This document shows, one piece after another, positions 1-9,449 of a stretch of 26,755 nucleotides of DNA. The position numbers and the translations under genes are program-made. This DNA comes from Choristocarpus tenellus KU-1152 (Eukaryota; Phaeophyceae): the NCBI GenBank assembly GCA_964200185.2, contig CAXNAD020000163.1, positions 1 through 26,755 of the forward strand, read 5' to 3'. The notes under the pieces were generated by a model, which ran no database searches, was not told the origin of the DNA, and was given only the letters and a program-made list of their open reading frames with translations. Position 1 is the stretch's first letter; the number at the start of each line of letters is the position of its first letter.

Positions 1-226
1 GGGGTCAAAATCCGATGTTGTGATTTCGATGTAATTTTGGCTATCGTGCTTGTTAGGAAGTGTCAATATCCTTGTTCCGGACACACCTTTTCATAACGTA
101 TATATTTTACCTACGCCGAAACCATTTCGGAGTGGGAAAAAGTCATAAAAGCCCCGAAGGAAATCAAGCCCCAAATGGACACAGACAAACAGAGCAAAAC
201 TCGTACCCTCTAAGATACTTTCACTC
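1..226 (-). mobile_element. MITE-like element copy 1, cut by window edge
   Basis: Ends with TACCCTCTAAGATACTTTCAC then TC and carries the internal motifs of the family: TGTTAGGAAGTGTCAATATC, CCGGACACACCTTTTCAT and CCCCAAATGGAC. The other end lies outside the window. Strand calls for this family take as plus the orientation in which the GAGTGAAAG end comes first. Confidence 0.9.
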
Positions 227-923
227 TCATCCCTAGTAGAAAAAACCAATTCTTGCCTTTTGAATTTGTTGGGGTATTTTTTTTTATGGGCACTCTTTTG
301 TTCATATGAAGTGCAGCCTCCTGTCTCGTCTGCCATTGGGGCCACATTCAACCCCGAGAACGGATTCTCTCGCCTTGTTAGAACTACTCAAATGGCATCT
401 GTAGTCTTACATTAGGCGTAATTAAACTATCATGACAAGCTGTTTACTTTCCTTGTAGAAATTTTCCAACTCTCTCAGACTTCAATCCTTGACTAACTAG
501 TTTGTGCAGTGCAGTGATTCAACCCTCCCCCCAAAATGGTTTTTTAGGTGGGTCAAATAGCATTCCAGTGAGGATATACACCCTCCACCCAAAGTGAAAC
601 TGGCAATGATATCACAAGTAGAAATAGTGCTAGAAAAATATCACATGGAGCGATCTGGAGATCCTGAGCTTATGTTTGTTCTCAAGCATGAGCCTGTATC
701 ATGTAGTCGGTAGAACAAGCAGTACTAGCATGCCATGCCATTAACAACATTTTGGGTCATAGGTCGGTAGATTGGAGAAGCATGGCTGGGCATTATACTT
801 GGAGACGGCGGGTTTCACTGGCAGCCGGGAGGCTCCCACTGAGGACAACTAATCAGTGAATGTTGAATGTTGAACACGACCCTATGACAATGTGGGCAAG
901 CAGCACCATTGACACTACTGCAC
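227..923. other. No gene recognised (likely intron)
   Basis: Between copy 1 of the MITE-like element and the small possible exon. I found no clear exon. It would be intron, or intergenic if the gene ends here. Confidence 0.4.
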
Positions 924-962
924 CTCATGGAACTTGGCTATGGTCAAAGTCCCACTCCTAGC
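924..962 (-). CDS. Possible small EF-hand exon (SGTLTIAKFHE)
   Basis: Thirteen codons between GACCAG and GAG|GTGCAG, phase 0 on both sides, reading ARSGTLTIAKFHE. This looks like the second half of an EF-hand loop and the start of its exit helix. The first half would need an exon between 963 and 1,447 that I could not define. Short enough to be chance. Confidence 0.25.
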
Positions 963-1447
963 CTGGTCTAGCTCCCTGAAAGTATCCTCCACCGACCTCC
1001 CAGCGAGCTCTGCTCTGGTCAGCAACCTGTTGTTTCACAGATAAACATTGGAAAGGGTGGAGCGCATCTAGATGGCATGATTTTTGCCTTGACTTTTTTG
1101 TAGAGATTTTTTGTTGGAATTTGTTTCCTGCACTATCTTGTTGAGAAAATGTCCTATTCACCTGACATAATATGAGAAATGGGTGGACAGACAGAGACAC
1201 ATTAACCAGATCCATCCACTAAAGTCTTGCCAACAATTACATATATTCAACTCTGGAAATGCCCCCACCTAATACAAGTCGGTCCAGTCACTACCCCGAC
1301 AAACCACTCCCACTACCCATCCATTTTTAGACTCAATCTTCATTGTTCGACATGATCCCAACCAAATACTCAGTAGAATATAGTATGACCACTTTTGCCT
1401 GCTTGCCTTTGTAGCTTTGTTTCCACTTCCATCCCAGTCCTATTTAC

Positions 1448-1618
1448 CCCATGCTTCTGACGAGCCTGCATGAATGTAACCAACTCCCCCAAACCCACCC
1501 TACCAGTACCCCCTGGATCAATCCTCCGCAAGATGAGTTTGATGTGGTCATCTGTCATCACAGCCCTGTTTCCGTCCCCTTCCCTCTGTATCAATCCTCG
1601 GAAGATTTCTCCTAGATC
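1448..1618 (-). CDS. EF-hand exon with IDPGGTGRVGLGE loop
   Basis: 57 codons, phase 0 both sides, acceptor CCGTAGGACTCAG and donor CATGGG|GTAAAT. The first half (LGEIFRGLIQREGDGNRAVM) is a degenerate EF-hand. The second, LILRRIDPGGTGRVGLGELV then TFM, has a 12-residue loop with D1, T5, G6, V8 and E12 between two amphipathic helices. It sits on the same strand and in the same phase as the exons above. The family within EF-hand proteins is not recognised. Confidence 0.65.
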
Positions 1619-1941
1619 CTGAGTCCTACGGCATTGAGCAGCCAGTTAGTTGCAGGGTCCAGGAGATTGAATTAAGCCAAGAAAGTAGTCTCCTATCAGC
1701 ATCACATGTGCATCTCCTAGGTACATCGATGCATTGATACATAGTATTGACTTACTCCTATATAATAGGGTGTTGCAAAGCGAGAGCTGGTCAAAAATGG
1801 CAACCGCTTAATGGGTTATGTATCGGACAACATTTTATTGATTCCATTTAGATGGCACCATAGATGTGTGATGATGACAACAACACTAATAATGTTTTTA
1901 GCTTGAGGACACTCTGACCCTCTGCATCTATCACCATACAC

Positions 1942-2067
1942 CTCTTCGATCTTGAAATAAGAGAGGAGAGGAACTTCACCCCTTTGGAAGTGTTCAACCT
2001 CTACAATTTCAACCCCTAACCTTCCTTGTACATCAGCTTCATGGAGATGCTTGATATCCTCTACAAA
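1942..2067 (-). CDS. Possible EF-hand region exon
   Basis: Frame open for about 42 codons up to donor GAAGAG|GTGTAT (phase 0), which suits the next exon. It reads HLHEADVQGRLGVEI then VEVEHFQRGEVPLLSYFKIEE, with G-R-L/G-E-V spacing like weak EF-hands. The acceptor is unclear: GGCTAG|TTT gives phase 0, TTTGTAG|AG gives two leading bases, and neither follows directly from exon 21, so a missing exon is likely between 2,068 and 2,916. A stretch near 2,750-2,810 (RPVNVDDQIMRALNT) is a weak candidate. Confidence 0.35.
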
Positions 2068-2916
2068 CTAGCCTGCACTGAATTGGTATGCTATGGTGCC
2101 CACATCGGAAATTGACACTGACTTGTTGCAAGATACACATCCCATCCAGCAACAGAAACTGGTTGGGCTTTGTATTAACCCCTCTTTTAAGAGTCAGACA
2201 GCATAAGGATTCACTGCATTGTGGTTCAATGAACCTGTCATCTTGATGGGAGACATTTGCAATGCTAAAGGGATGGTTAAGAGGCAACCTAGTCAGCACT
2301 CTGTAACTGCGAGGGAAACAAATCTAGCCCCCATTTTCCCCAAAAGCCCCCTCTGCCCCTATTTCTTCTGACACTTGTGCTTTCATAGCATATGCACCCC
2401 CTGTATCCATTCAACACAGCTGCTTTATGTGTCAGATATATCAAATATAATTTGTTCTAATCATCGAAATATGGAACACTAATAGTAATTTCACTCAAAG
2501 CAATGCTACATTGCATTAAGTTCAACAGATAGCTGATTAGCCGCAATCCTAGATTGCATGAAGGGGTCTCCCTTTGTGAGGTACCCAATGAAAGTGCCTA
2601 TTACATATTTTCTGCCTAGGTTCCATGCCACATGTGTTTTGTACCTCACAAGGTCATAACATTGTCACATGGTTTGAGATCCCTCAACCACAATGATGTC
2701 AGGGGTTTGGTCAAAATCGTGTAAATCGGATTGGCAGAACATGTTCAAAACTTGTGTTCAATGCTCGCATTATCTGATCATCAACATTTACTGGTCTAGT
2801 TTCCAAGAACACAACTTTATGTGAAAAATACTTTGAAAATTTCAGAACACCGTCAGAAAATACATTCACCTACTCTCTCTAGCATAAATGCATATCCTCC
2901 AAGCGAACCTTGTCAC
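2068..2916. other. Likely intron(s), possible missed exon
   Basis: Short open stretches only. The phase of exon 21 (2) and of the next candidate (0 or 1) do not match, which predicts at least one unseen exon here. Confidence 0.4.
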
Positions 2917-3122
2917 CTTATCTCTCCTGTTCCCTCTTTGTCAAATCGGGAAAATGCATCCTCAAGACAGAAGGCCCCTCGGGCTGCAGCCTTTTCCATA
3001 GCCTCCACGAGGTGTTGCTCTAAATGACGAATTGCTGGTACACCTAGAAGTCTGAGAAGTCTCCCTGCATACCACACAGTGCCCTTTACTGAGCCACGAA
3101 ATCGCCTCACCAATAACATCAG
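2917..3122 (-). CDS. Exon 21: EF-hand-like segment
   Basis: Acceptor ATCTGTCACTCCCAG|CTG (phase 0) and donor GATAAG|GTGACA (phase 2). It reads LMLLVRRFRGSVKGTVWYAG then RLLRLLG, the pattern of a degenerate EF-hand pair half (F-x-x-x-x-x-x-G-x-[VI]-x-[YF]). The exon ends AFSRFDKEGTGEI, the first eight loop residues of an EF-hand, so an intron would split the loop. Calcium ligands are only partly present (D1, T5, G6, I8), so binding is uncertain. Human NPHP4 has no EF-hands at this point. Confidence 0.65.
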
Positions 3123-3352
3123 CTGGGAGTGACAGATATCGTGGTAGGAATTGCAAAGGCGAAGGGTGCCATCCACATTTAGTACCCGGATAAGGGGTTT
3201 TGATGGCATGCTTGAGGAGATCCAGCAGGTTGATCTTGAACATTAAAGTTGGAAAATATTCTGCACTTGAGCATAACATCAACATTTTGATTTCCAAAAT
3301 AGGCTGATGACACATTTTGAGAAAATTACTACTATATCATAGCCTGAGTCAC

Positions 3353-3496
3353 CTCATCATAGCCCATGCAGTCTGCATCCACCTCCCCCCGACCTCTGCA
3401 AGCCAGACTTGCATGATCTCTTGCCGCCCCCATGGATACAGACGATAAATACGATGACAGCTCAGGGCTTGACTGTGACAAAGGTCGACCCCGTAC
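3353..3496 (-). CDS. NPHP4: Exon 20: link from NPHP4 linker to EF-hand segment
   Basis: 48 codons, phase 0 at both ends, acceptor CCTTTTATTTGGTAACTACAG and donor GATGAG|GTGACT. Joined to exon 19 it reads RPRLK-VRGRPLSQSSPELSS, then YL. That aligns without a gap to human [20 protein letters not shown], a conserved amphipathic motif after the C2-like domain, so the join is likely real. The end, GRGEVDADCMGYDE, leads into an EF-hand-like segment with exon 21. An alternative reading is a separate gene starting at ATG 3,433 in a good context. Confidence 0.7.
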
Positions 3497-3614
3497 CTGT
3501 AGTTACCAAATAAAAGGCACAAGGTATGTTAAGTATAAAAAAACTCGGTTACTTTAGGCTCTTTTTCAACGATCTTAAATGGTCGCCCAAAGACCAAATT
3601 GTGTGCAGGATGCT

Positions 3615-3872
3615 GAGTGAAAGTATCTTAGAGGGTAGAGACGCGTCCATTTGGGGGCCAAAAGTCAGTGTTGCGATTTTGATACAATTTTGGCTATCGT
3701 GTTTGTTAGGAAGTATCAATATCCATGTTCCGGACACACCTTTTCATGACGTATACATTTTTCCTACTCCAAAACATTTTGGAGTAGGAAAATGTCATAG
3801 AAAATCCATGGGAAGCCAAGCCCCAAACGGACAAACAGGGCAAAACCCATACTCTCTAACATACTTTCACTC
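3615..3872 (-). mobile_element. MITE-like element copy 2
   Basis: Complete copy of 258 bp in intron 19. Both termini are GAGTGAAAG...CTTTCACTC, and it is flanked by a perfect 4-bp duplication TGCT (3,611-3,614 and 3,873-3,876). A 26-bp perfect inner palindrome, CCTACTCC...GGAGTAGG, lies at 3,763-3,788. It has no coding capacity. Confidence 0.93.
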
Positions 3873-4269
3873 TGCTTGATACTGCAATGCAGTTGCACAG
3901 TGAATAGGTGGTTAAGTTACTGCAGGGGAGGGTGAGAGGGGGTAAGTTGTTGAAAAAAGACTAACCATGGGCGCACAATGCACCAACAAGAAAAATTGTT
4001 CCGGTAACACGTGATCAATGTTAAGGTCCTCTCCTTCTACACATCTGGTACCAACTCAGAGTAGAAATAATCAAATGAATAGGGGGGACTTGCACAACTC
4101 AAAGACTATCTGTTGCTGACTCAGAGTCAAGAATGAGCAGTGTCTACTACACAGCCCACCAGGGTTTGACCTCACATAAGGCACCCAATGCCCCCCTCTC
4201 AATTCAGCTTCACGTTGCTCTGCTTGCACCACTCCCAATACCTCTCCTCAGTCCAAGGTGCTGACTAAC

Positions 4270-4443
4270 CTTTAGTCTAGGTCTTGTTCCTCGGCCTATG
4301 CCCCCTCCAGTAGAAGCAGAGGCCATTCGCCAGTCCATCTTGAGATTAGGGCCAGCCAGGGGGGGGTGCAAGGTGGATGGAGCTGCACCTGATCCAGAAG
4401 GTCCTCCACCCTGACCAGTCTCACCATAGTTGCATGCCAGAAT
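4270..4443 (-). CDS. NPHP4: Exon 19: NPHP4, ILACNYGE and Gly/Pro-rich linker
   Basis: 58 codons, phase 0, donor CTAAAG|GTTAGT. With acceptor TATGCTAAG|ATT the junction reads GTVVGLVQ-ILACNYG, gapless against human VVKGRLHLTLANVG, which closes the C2-like domain. The rest is a Gly/Ser/Pro-rich linker (GQGGGPSGSGAAPS, STGGGIGRGTRPRLK), like the human GRSRVISNDG...GSSRRK region. If the donor were not used the frame would stop at 4,210. Confidence 0.87.
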
Positions 4444-4703
4444 CTTAGCATACATTGGGATGTGGTTAAATAGGTGAGGGGGGGTCGAGTGATTTTATAG
4501 TTTATGATTTTGGACGTAGGGGGAGTATAGTGGTTCATAGAAATATCTGGAAAGGTACTGTCCTTGACTTAAAATCATTGTGAGACGGTGTACAGCATAG
4601 GATGGATAGTGAGACTTCAGTAAGATATTCACACTGAACTGGTGTTTAATCTGAGCTAAAAACTACTCCACTCCTGATGTTCGCTATATGTGTATATATG
4701 TAC

Positions 4704-4820
4704 CTGAACTAACCCCACAACAGTGCCCTTGCTCGGCAGTCCATTCTGCACAGTTGTACCACTTTCTCTAGTCCCTCCATAGCCCTCTACCATTTCGGAA
4801 GCAGCCAGCACTTCATACTC
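4704..4820 (-). CDS. NPHP4: Exon 18: NPHP4 central domain, EYEVLAASEM
   Basis: 39 codons, phase 0, acceptor CGACTGATTAG and donor GTTCAG|GTACAT. EYEVLAASEMVEGYGG fits human HELEVVATEYEQ; the end GTVVGLVQ fits HSVVKGRLH. The middle is a Gly/Thr/Ser loop like the human DNMVVSGDMLGFG insert. Confidence 0.88.
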
Positions 4821-5375
4821 CTAATCAGTCGGGTGAGATGATGTCAGGAAGCGAGACAAATATGGGAGTGGTATTAAGGTCTATGACTCGACTGGAAACA
4901 GCGCTTCAAGCAAGATAAATGTGTTGTATTTGAGTTGTGAAGAAGAGACCAATCTTTGTCAAGGTGATAAAAGATAGGAGGGAATAATTGAGGCTTTGTC
5001 CTAACGTACAATACTCTGCACAATCTGAAATCTTTCGTATTTAAGGTTGAAATCTTTCGTATTTAAGGTTGTCTTCTTCCTGCATAACTTTGTTCAGAAG
5101 GATTTCCTTGATCAAACTTCTCTAAGGCACCATTACTATCTTAAGGTGTCGAGCCATTTGGGACTGTAATATCTGCTTTGAGTATCTCATGTTGCTTATA
5201 TTCCCAATTTGTTGTGTTTGGATCTCTTCAACCCAGTTTCCCAAAATGATGTAGGCTCAAGTCTAATACCTTATCATCAATATTCTTCTCCAGTCTTGGC
5301 CACTGGTCATGGATCAAAATTCTGGAAATATTATCCGCCTCTCTGTATCTCAACATCGATCTTAGTGGTGCTCAC
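4821..5375 (-). other. Intron 17 with a 22-bp tandem duplication
   Basis: Bounded by donor GTGAGC and acceptor CTGATTAG. Apart from the duplication at 5,026-5,069 nothing is seen. Confidence 0.7.
5026..5069. repeat. 22-bp perfect tandem duplication
   Basis: Two exact adjacent copies of TGAAATCTTTCGTATTTAAG then GT, inside intron 17. Perfect identity suggests a recent slip or an assembly artefact. Confidence 0.95.
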
Positions 5376-5528
5376 CATAGCGGTCTTTACAACCCCCCTC
5401 TGTTGCCGCATTAGAGTCCTCAGGGGAAGGGCAAGGGTCCCAAGGTGCATTAGAGCATCACCATCCCACACATCAACAAATAGAGTCTTGGTCATAAGGT
5501 AGGTCGTGAAGGCAATTGCTTCGAAGGG
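5376..5528 (-). CDS. NPHP4: Exon 17: NPHP4 central domain, FVDVWDGDALM
   Basis: 51 codons, acceptor GGAACTTTGCAG and donor GCTATG|GTGAGC, phase 0 both ends. AFTTYLMTKTLFVDVWDGDA then LMHLGTLALPLRTLMRQQRG matches human [20 protein letters not shown] and [20 protein letters not shown] almost without gaps. The VDVWDGD core is the clearest family signature in the window and is what identified the gene. Confidence 0.95.
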
Positions 5529-6032
5529 CTGCAAAGTTCCGTGATGCACACAACAAAGAGCAACAGCAAGACAAAGAGGATAGTGCGATGAATCAACTTG
5601 AGTTCTGGATTGGTGTAGGGCATTATGGACGAATCGAATACCTGTGACATCGTGCCTGTCAGGTTTGAGCTGATATTTTTAACTGTTACGGATGTTGAGG
5701 AGTATATTGCCCTGAAGAAGAAGCAAGAGGCATGAGGGGCATGGGGATTGTGGCGTGAGAGAGAGGGTGAGAAGTGGACAGGGCGGAGTAGTTCAACTGT
5801 GCCGGAGAGTTGAAGATGCACTGAAGCCACGGTGTGAAAGAGGGGATGATATCTACCACCTGTACACCTAAGCACATCTCAACTTAGAGCTGAACCCTAA
5901 CTGGGGGTTTAATTTGCATGGTCATTATTGAAAAAAAAGGACCACATTTCTCAATCTACACCATATATCATCCTTTTTGAATTCAAGAAAGTAAATTACA
6001 AGAGGAAAAATTTGCCTCTTTTTTTTGCCCAC
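5529..6032 (-). other. Intron 16
   Basis: Open frames here (for example 5,492-5,875) do not fit NPHP4, and exons 16 and 17 join in phase without them. A CTTCTTCTTCAG site near 5,715 could start a cryptic exon of about 65 bp (AIYSSTSVTVKN), judged not used. Confidence 0.6.
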
Positions 6033-6119
6033 CTGCATCATTGTGGTGTCAATGCTATGGCAGAGTCCCAGGGAGGGTTCATCCCTCCCATAGCGTCCCT
6101 CTCTCACGAGAATGTGCAG
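6033..6119 (-). CDS. NPHP4: Exon 16: NPHP4 central domain, LHILVREGRYG
   Basis: 29 codons, phase 0, donor ATGCAG|GTGGGC. LHILVREGRYGRDEPSLGLC then HSIDTTMMQ corresponds to human [20 protein letters not shown] followed by FQLRYMVG. The acceptor is read as CAGCCAAG|CTG. The alternative CTCAG|CC five bases earlier would break phase with exon 15. Confidence 0.87.
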
Positions 6120-6868
6120 CTTGGCTGAGTTCTCACCCCTCTCGGCCTATTTGTGGTGGGGAATGGAGTAGTACTATGATTAAGGAATAGGACACAAGAG
6201 GGGGCACAAAAAGAAAACTCCATACCAGTTCAATAGTGTGCACTTCAGATTTAGCTAATGCCATGTGCTTGCTTTGCAACCTCCTATCAAATGATAACAT
6301 ATATATCGCTCAGTAAGTCACACAAAGAACCTATGGATAGCTAATTTGGAGGTGTCACTGATGGAGAGGGTTATACACTAGGAGATGGAAAATTTCGAGA
6401 TGATATCTGGAGTATCATACATTTGTGAACCATGACGTCTACTGAGAAGTGACATTTCCGTGGATAAGGGTGGAATATGTTAAATTAGTTCGATATAGGT
6501 GATATCGGGGCCACTTGGGAAGAAATTCCAATCCCTCCTGGAGAGACTTGTTCTTAAATTAAGCGGTCAGTTTCTGCTCACCAATCTGAACTAATTGTAT
6601 CATACAAGTAATGATTGAAGAAGTTAGGTGTCTTCAGCGATGTATTTCCACAGCAGAATATGGAGTGCACAAGCCATTATAATAGTTGCCTACTCCAGCA
6701 CATGATCATGTCCAAATTCCTACTGCTCTGCCCTGAATATTATGTATGTTCCATCACCACCCCTGTCCCTTTCTTCTGGTCCTGCCTGGGTCTGTCTTGG
6801 TCCAGACTCTAGCCATGTCCTCGTTCCCCTTTGCCCCACCTGGTACAACTCATGTCACAACAATTCAC
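6120..6868 (-). other. Intron 15, nothing else seen
   Basis: 749 bases between donor GTGAAT and acceptor CAGCCAAG. I see no repeat or exon in it. Confidence 0.7.
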
Positions 6869-7202
6869 CTGGTACAGTTTATCTCTTGGAGCTGTGGGAC
6901 GGAGTACCATCCGCTCTGTACGTGTGGGTTTGCAGTTGTACAGCTGGTAAGTAAAGTAGATGGAAGAGGGCAGAGATGTTGCACCTGGTCCATTTGCTTC
7001 CCCCGCGTCTCCTGTGGCCAAGCGGAACCCTGCAAACTGAACAGTGATGTCGTGCCTTGCCAGTGGATCTGTGGCCTCCAAGTCTCTGGAGAGCACAGCG
7101 GCAGGATTATGTTTGTGACTGGCACTACTCTTCGCCATCATGGCTAAGGACGAAGGATCTGCTGTGTCTCGCATCACATCCACAAACCCATGGCGGCTCA
7201 GC
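6869..7202 (-). CDS. NPHP4: Exon 15: start of NPHP4 central C2-like domain
   Basis: The acceptor ACCAAACAG has a CTAAC branch match about 25 bases upstream; the donor is TACCAG|GTGAAT, phase 0. 111 codons. LSRHGFVDVMRDTADPSS fits human LLQSSGFPEILDANKQPAE. RHDITVQFAGFRLA fits SNEMVLQFLAFSRV. LPSSIYFTYQLYNCKPTRTE fits WPKTVYFTFQFYRFPPATT. It is one of the two best-conserved exons in the window. Confidence 0.93.
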
Positions 7203-7609
7203 CTGTTTGGTGATTTGCAGAGGAGTTAGCGTGGTCATATGGGTAGCTTGCACATGCCTATATATCCGGTTGAACGAAAAAAATATTAAACCAACAGGAG
7301 GACTTGAATCTCCTATCCGAGGCTCTTCTTTTTTTAGAGGACATAAAGGTTGAATCATTTACTAATGTATTCAGCTGGTGTTACATATGTGCAAGAAGAG
7401 CACAGGTTTGGAGAAGTAGAACAATGGGAAGGGGGAAGGATTTCCTCTTCCTGCCAGAGTATGCACTCCATTTTTTTTAATGTAGATCCAAATTCCCATT
7501 AACTAGGTGGTTAAATGGAATTGTTAAGGGTGAAGTGGCAAGCTAGAAATTCCCTTTCCATTGCACTCATCTACCCACTCTCCCCTTGACTCTATCGAAC
7601 CAACAAGTA

Positions 7610-7723
7610 CTTATCACTGCATCCGCATCCTTCTCTCCACCTCCCCTACATTCCAAGCACCTCGCTCTTATCGCTGCATCCACGTCCTTCCCTCCACCTA
7701 CCGTACATACCAATCACCTCTTA
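7610..7723. repeat. Two diverged 57-bp tandem units
   Basis: CTTATCACTGCATCCGCATC at 7,610 recurs as CTTATCGCTGCATCCACGTC at 7,667, and the similarity runs to about 7,723 with scattered changes. Pyrimidine-rich on the plus strand. Confidence 0.7.
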
Positions 7724-7835
7724 GCCCTGGATACTACAAATAGGTGTCCCTTTCAGACAAATCAGTATACAAAATGATTAATGCATTTCCCTCATCCCCC
7801 CCAGAGTCCAATGCATGTTGTCCATTCTGTTGAGT

Positions 7836-7901
7836 GTCCTTGTAACTCAGTGGTTAAGGGACCATGTATCTTGCATTAACTTTATGGGTTTCATTCCCCT
7901 C
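7836..7901 (+). other. tRNA-like sequence, possible SINE head
   Basis: TAACTCAGTGGTTAAGG resembles a tRNA D-arm (pol III box A), and GGGTTTCATTCCC about 45 bases on resembles box B with two changes. A full cloverleaf does not form, so this is at most a relic. A similar box A (TAGCTCAGTTGTTAATGG) occurs at about 26,159. Confidence 0.4.
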
Positions 7902-8370
7902 TATGGCAGAGGTTTTCAGGAAAATCTGATGTCGATTATTCAAAATTTCATTTGGCAAGAACTGCAAATTGTACACCTTTTCTATCCCATCTGTTGCTAT
8001 ACCACAAAAAGGAGGGAAACCCAAACAGGGTGGCAAAGCTCCATCGCTGAGTGACACTAAAGCAGGGTCAGTGACAGAAGGGAGGAGGCAGAACAACGAT
8101 TAGTGTGATGACTGGATCCAAGGCATCAGAGGCAAGGCACAAATGGAGACAATACATTTCCCCAAGCACAGACATATAGTATTTCAGAGGGTGGGGTGTT
8201 TAGCCCAGGTTATCCATTTGGGTCTTGATGGGGTGTTGTAAGTTACCCCAGTTTGATACCTATTTTGAGAGTGATTTTGCTTCGAATTTTGTCTAGGGCT
8301 AGTGATGGAAAAGGAAGCTCCTTTCAGATGAAGAAAATTGTCACTGCATCTGAAACATTCACTCAGATGA

Positions 8371-8631
8371 GAGTGGAAGTATCTTAGAGGGTACGTGTTT
8401 TTCCCTGTTTTTCCATTTGGGCCTTGGCTTCTCATGGGCTTTTTGATGACATTTTACCTTCTCTGAAGTGTTTTCAGAGTAAGTAAAATGTATACATTAT
8501 GAAAAGGAGTGTTCGGAACATGGATATTGATACTTCCTAACAAATACTATAGCCAAAATTACATCAAAATCGCAACATTGGATTTTGGACCCCAAATGGA
8601 CCCGGCTCTACCCTCTAAGATACTTTGACTC
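8371..8631 (+). mobile_element. MITE-like element copy 3
   Basis: Complete, 261 bp, in intron 14. It is flanked by a perfect 4-bp duplication ATGA (8,367-8,370 and 8,632-8,635). Ends are GAGTGGAAG and CTTTGACTC. Opposite in orientation to copies 1, 2, 4 and 5. Confidence 0.93.
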
Positions 8632-8839
8632 ATGACATGAAAATTACTACAGGCTTAAACAGGTCCTGAATGGACGCCTGACCCACCATCTCGGATACTA
8701 TGGGTCAGATCTAGGATTGGTATAGTAGAATGAGAAATAGTACAGTGTGTAGTACCTCTGACCACAGGCCAGGACGTTCCCCAGGCTAAAGTGACAATAA
8801 AATATAATGATTCTTTTGTAACTTTCATCAACTTCTCGC

Positions 8840-9024
8840 CTTGTTCGGTTAGCCCTTGAAAGGTCCTGTGCAGTGGGTAGAGCCCCTCCCACAACTACTG
8901 CTTCGGGTCCATACGTCCCCAGTCCAGCAGTTCCTGCTTCTCCACCTCCTACCTGAGCAGAGGCCTCATTATATAGGGGAGCCTGCAGTGTCTGACCCAT
9001 CAGAGATCCCTTGTTCTTAGGTAT
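8840..9024 (-). CDS. NPHP4: Exon 14: NPHP4 segment, EAVVVGG...LSRANRTR
   Basis: Acceptor CAATTCTCAAG|ATA, phase 0. After a variable Gly/Ala-rich start it reads YGPEAVVVGGALPTAQDLSR then ANRTR. This matches human LHAPIVVGTQ...PSRASMVL, the entry to the central domain. Ending at AACAAG with phase 2 and joining exon 15 gives LSRANRTR-LSRHGF, a gapless 13-residue match to human SRASMVLLQSSGF. The intron would then start with GC (AAG|GCGAGA). The next GT sites (8,821-8,822 and 8,828-8,829) give the wrong phase for exon 15. Confidence 0.78.
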
Positions 9025-9449
9025 CTTGAGAATTGAGAAAGCATTTGGTGTTAGGAAACGTTATCATAAACATTTTTTTTCTACGGACCTTATGGTGAAT
9101 ATTTTGGCAGTAACCAAGGAGAGGTAGAAACGTGAGGTTCATAAGGTTATGAGAGCAGAATAAAAGGGAAGTTGGCAGGAGATAGATGAATGTAGAAGAG
9201 GTCCAATCCATGGGGTGAGTGGCAAAGTTGAGGAAGTCTCAAGGAAAGCTGGCAATTAGTCAATCTAAGAACTGTATTCTCCCATCATTCATTCAGTCAA
9301 CTCCCATCAATCTAAGAACTGTTTCTTGAACTATAATTCACATTGCATTCAAGTCTGGCTAAGGAATAATTGAGGATTTGCTGTAGTGATACCACCCATA
9401 GCCTTTTTGTACTACTACATCTATTTCCCCTTCTTCCCTGGTGTTTTAC

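Larger units (their letters stand above)
7203..8839 (-). other. Intron 14 with a 57-bp duplication, tRNA-like relic and MITE copy 3
   Basis: 1,637 bases, predicted to start with GC rather than GT. It contains three separately listed repeats and no convincing exon. Confidence 0.65.

Noticed and set aside
5650-5716. Cryptic exon after CTTCTTCTTCAG
   Set aside because: Open in one frame, but no NPHP4 similarity; exons 16 and 17 join in phase without it.
7977-8056. Possible exon reading LGFPPFCGIATDGIEK before GTGTAC
   Set aside because: It resembles the human GFPEILD motif, but exon 15 carries a better match (HGFVDVMRD). Including it breaks the gapless join of exons 14 and 15.
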